From assembly GCA_030837265.1 (NCBI GenBank), contig JAUPKV010000410.1, positions 1-15,718 on the forward strand: a stretch of 15,718 nucleotides of DNA, in the 5' to 3' direction. Numbering within the stretch: position 1 is the first letter of the stretch; the number at the start of each line of letters is the position of its first letter. Both the position numbers and the translations under genes were made by a program. The notes under the pieces were generated by a model that ran no database searches, had not been told where the DNA came from, and saw only the letters and a program-made list of their open reading frames with translations. The stretch comes from Methanobacteriota archaeon (GTDB lineage Archaea > Halobacteriota > Methanosarcinia > Methanosarcinales > Methanosarcinaceae). Shown here piece after piece: positions 14,753-15,718 of the stretch.

Positions 14753-14980
14753 GTAATCCCAACATTCGTGCCACCAGCCGCAACCAGAGCCCAAGGGACA
14801 TCAGCAACGGGTCAGAAAACGGCATTATGCGCCTGCTTTGTGACTAGAAGTTAGACAATCAAAAGTGTATCTGTTCGCGAATGAGTTTCCGTTCAAACTC
14901 GGTTAAAGCTGCCAAGAAGAGCCTTCTACAGAGCTTGTTTTTGTATAATTTGTGGCTCATGGGACGAATGTTGGGGTTAC
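14753..14980. repeat. imperfect 30-base inverted repeat pair enclosing recombinase-like debris
   Basis: Bases 14753-14782 match the reverse complement of 14951-14980 at 25 of 30 positions, with the core CCCAACATTCGT identical. About 170 bases lie between, with locally higher GC on the left side (14768-14845). The arms may be element ends or crossover sites, or they may be two inverted copies of one coding fragment. Confidence 0.45.
14859..14960 (-). pseudogene. serine-recombinase-like fragment
   Basis: The minus strand encodes a short frame ending in LFLAALTEFERKLIREQIHF and a TGA at 14859. LAALxEFERxLIRE is the hallmark segment at the end of the catalytic domain of serine resolvases and invertases, usually LAALAEFERELIRERT. 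The catalytic serine region and the DNA-binding part are missing, so this would be a dead fragment. A competing plus-strand frame (14881-15060, 59 codons, containing LFLYNLWLMGRMLG) resembles the tail of a DDE transposase. Both cannot be original coding. Confidence 0.35.
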
Positions 14981-15119
14981 TCCAATTAAATAGAAAAGAA
15001 TTAGAAGAATCCATTGGAACAGAGGAAAGAAACAAATGTCTGTCTCCATTTATCCCTTAGCTCTGTTTTTTCTGTGGTTCTGAGGTGAGAGCATTTTCAA
15101 TCTCATTTTACCTTTGGTC

Positions 15120-15392
15120 CTAAACTTGCATGATATTAGAAGGATTCAGGATTGTGGTGTTTCCGCCATTTCCGGAATTCGAGAACATGCTCGGTGAACT
15201 GTTTGTTGATTGGTCAGTAAACTGAACACCAAGTCCCATAGAGCTACCTGTCATATTTTCTGAGGAGTTGGCAATCGTTTCTTGAGATACGACGACTGCC
15301 GCGCCAGCTTTGAGTGACAATAGAACTATGCTGTCCATTGCAAATATCATGCAAATTGACACAATCATTAGCCACTTTACAAATTTATTCAT
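15120..15392 (-). CDS. small exported Ser/Asn-rich protein
   Basis: A 90-residue protein with an N-terminal signal or anchor (MNKFVKWLMIVSICMIFAMD, hydrophobic to about residue 36, with AGA as a possible cleavage region). The short mature part is rich in Ser, Thr, Asn and Gly, with several N-x-S/T sites (NSS, NMT, NSS, NTT). I recognise no domain. GGATG nine bases before the ATG at 15392 supports this start; upstream in-frame codons at 15404 and 15452 would put basic residues before the signal and have poorer ribosome-binding sites. It is likely cell-surface exposed. A palindrome at its predicted promoter suggests tight regulation. Confidence 0.6.
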   Translation of the reverse strand: MNKFVKWLMIVSICMIFAMDSIVLLSLKAGAAVVVSQETIANSSENMTGSSMGLGVQFTDQSTNSSPSMFSNSGNGGNTTILNPSNIMQV

Positions 15393-15454
15393 TTGAGGTC
15401 GCATCCTTTTTATTTTTGGTACTCGACCCCCAAGATTTTGTCTTACTCTCAACT

Positions 15455-15479
15455 GATAAAGTCAAAATATGACTTTATC
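15455..15479. promoter_or_regulatory. perfect palindrome at the predicted transcription start: candidate operator
   Basis: GATAAAGTCA (15455-15464) and TGACTTTATC (15470-15479) are exact inverted repeats around AAATA. The predicted start of the 15120-15392 gene, about 25 bases from the TATA box at 15499-15511, falls on or next to the palindrome. A bound dimeric repressor would block initiation there. The same sequence could instead form a 5' hairpin in the mRNA. Confidence 0.5.
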
Positions 15480-15498
15480 TGATAATTAGATACGTATT

Positions 15499-15511
15499 AA
15501 ATATATAAATT
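15499..15511 (-). promoter_or_regulatory. TATA box of the small exported protein gene
   Basis: On the minus strand AATTTATATATTT is a strong archaeal TATA element, about 110 bases before the ATG at 15392. It predicts a start near 15478-15482 and a leader of roughly 85 bases. Confidence 0.45.
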
Positions 15512-15654
15512 AAAAAGTAATATATTTACTGACTATAGTTACTTATCCCGAGTTGCGCTCCGCTCATGAGAACTTATTAATCAAAAAACGCACTACAAAA
15601 TGCAGCCAGAAAGAGTTAATCTAAATACAGAATTCAGAGGCTTAAAACAAATCT

Positions 15655-15718
15655 TTAACCCAGCTGAAGTTTTTCTACCGCTGCCTTAAGCTCAGCAATA
15701 TTTCTCTCGTATCGGGTA
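15655..15718 (-). CDS. C-terminal end of a gene running off the window
   Basis: The minus strand is open from the window edge to a TAA at 15655-15657 and encodes 20 residues ending YERNIAELKAAVEKLQLG. The heptad-like spacing of Leu, Ala and Val suggests a coiled-coil tail. Too little is present to name the protein. Confidence 0.5.
   Translation of the reverse strand, partial: TRYERNIAELKAAVEKLQLG

Noticed and set aside
14721..14825. Upstream extension of the small frame at 14505-14720 with a hydrophobic start
   Set aside because: It coincides with one arm of the inverted repeat and a higher-GC patch, so it is more likely mobile-element sequence than a native signal peptide.
14294..15654. 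CRISPR array, tRNA or structured RNA gene in the repeat-rich right end
   Set aside because: The repeats are few, degenerate or inverted rather than regular direct repeats with spacers, and no cloverleaf was found.
15541..15654. GC-richer patch (TTGCGCTCCGCTCATGAG) before the partial gene
   Set aside because: It forms no stable hairpin with T-run and encodes nothing recognisable; a function cannot be supported.

Overview
The window looks like a piece of chromosome from a mesophilic methanogenic archaeon, most likely a Methanosarcina. The information-processing genes are archaeal in type: a topoisomerase I with zinc ribbons and a C-terminal helix-hairpin-helix, a beta-CASP nuclease of the archaeal CPSF family, a Tsr3/DUF367 rRNA modification enzyme and an NcsA/TtuA tRNA thiolase. 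Intergenic DNA is very AT-rich, with archaeal TATA boxes and purine-rich ribosome-binding sites of the GGAG/GAGGTG type. Exported proteins are rich in N-x-S/T sites. The genus is inferred from overall character, not proven.

Left part (1-6150), accessory. A GTG-started secreted protein with a divergent polysaccharide-deacetylase-like domain (305-1984, minus) is followed by a hairpin/T-run terminator. Next come two paralogous alpha-helical repeat proteins on the minus strand (2310-3017 and 4762-6144). Between them, on the opposite strand, lies an intact gene (3599-4693) for a stand-alone TaqI/Eco57I-type DNA target-recognition domain with no methyltransferase or nuclease domain. The longer repeat protein has an extra N-terminal half whose first 100 residues resemble the small helical adaptor modules found on NACHT/TPR/WD40-type conflict proteins. 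This trio is the best candidate in the window for an undescribed system, possibly defence-related. That function is inference.

Middle part (6326-14293), mainly housekeeping: ncsA (6395-7303), a convergent polytopic membrane protein (7328-8236), a calcineurin-like phosphoesterase with a hydrophobic insertion (8551-9618), a divergent tsr3 (9812-10333), topA (10664-13003) and, 39 bases later, a CPSF-like beta-CASP nuclease (13043-14293). The topA leader can fold so that its ribosome-binding site is fully paired. The nuclease gene may start at a CTG codon, because the only upstream GTG lies inside a strong ribosome-binding site.

Right part (14294-15718), mobile-element debris. It holds a 149-bp element with IS6-like terminal inverted repeats and no transposase, a run of degenerate ACCG-ending motifs, a small orphan reading frame, and a 30-base imperfect inverted repeat pair next to a fragment resembling the end of a serine-recombinase catalytic domain. 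Then come a small exported protein with a perfect 10-bp-arm palindrome at its predicted transcription start, and the last codons of another minus-strand gene that runs off the window. I saw no rRNA, tRNA or CRISPR array.
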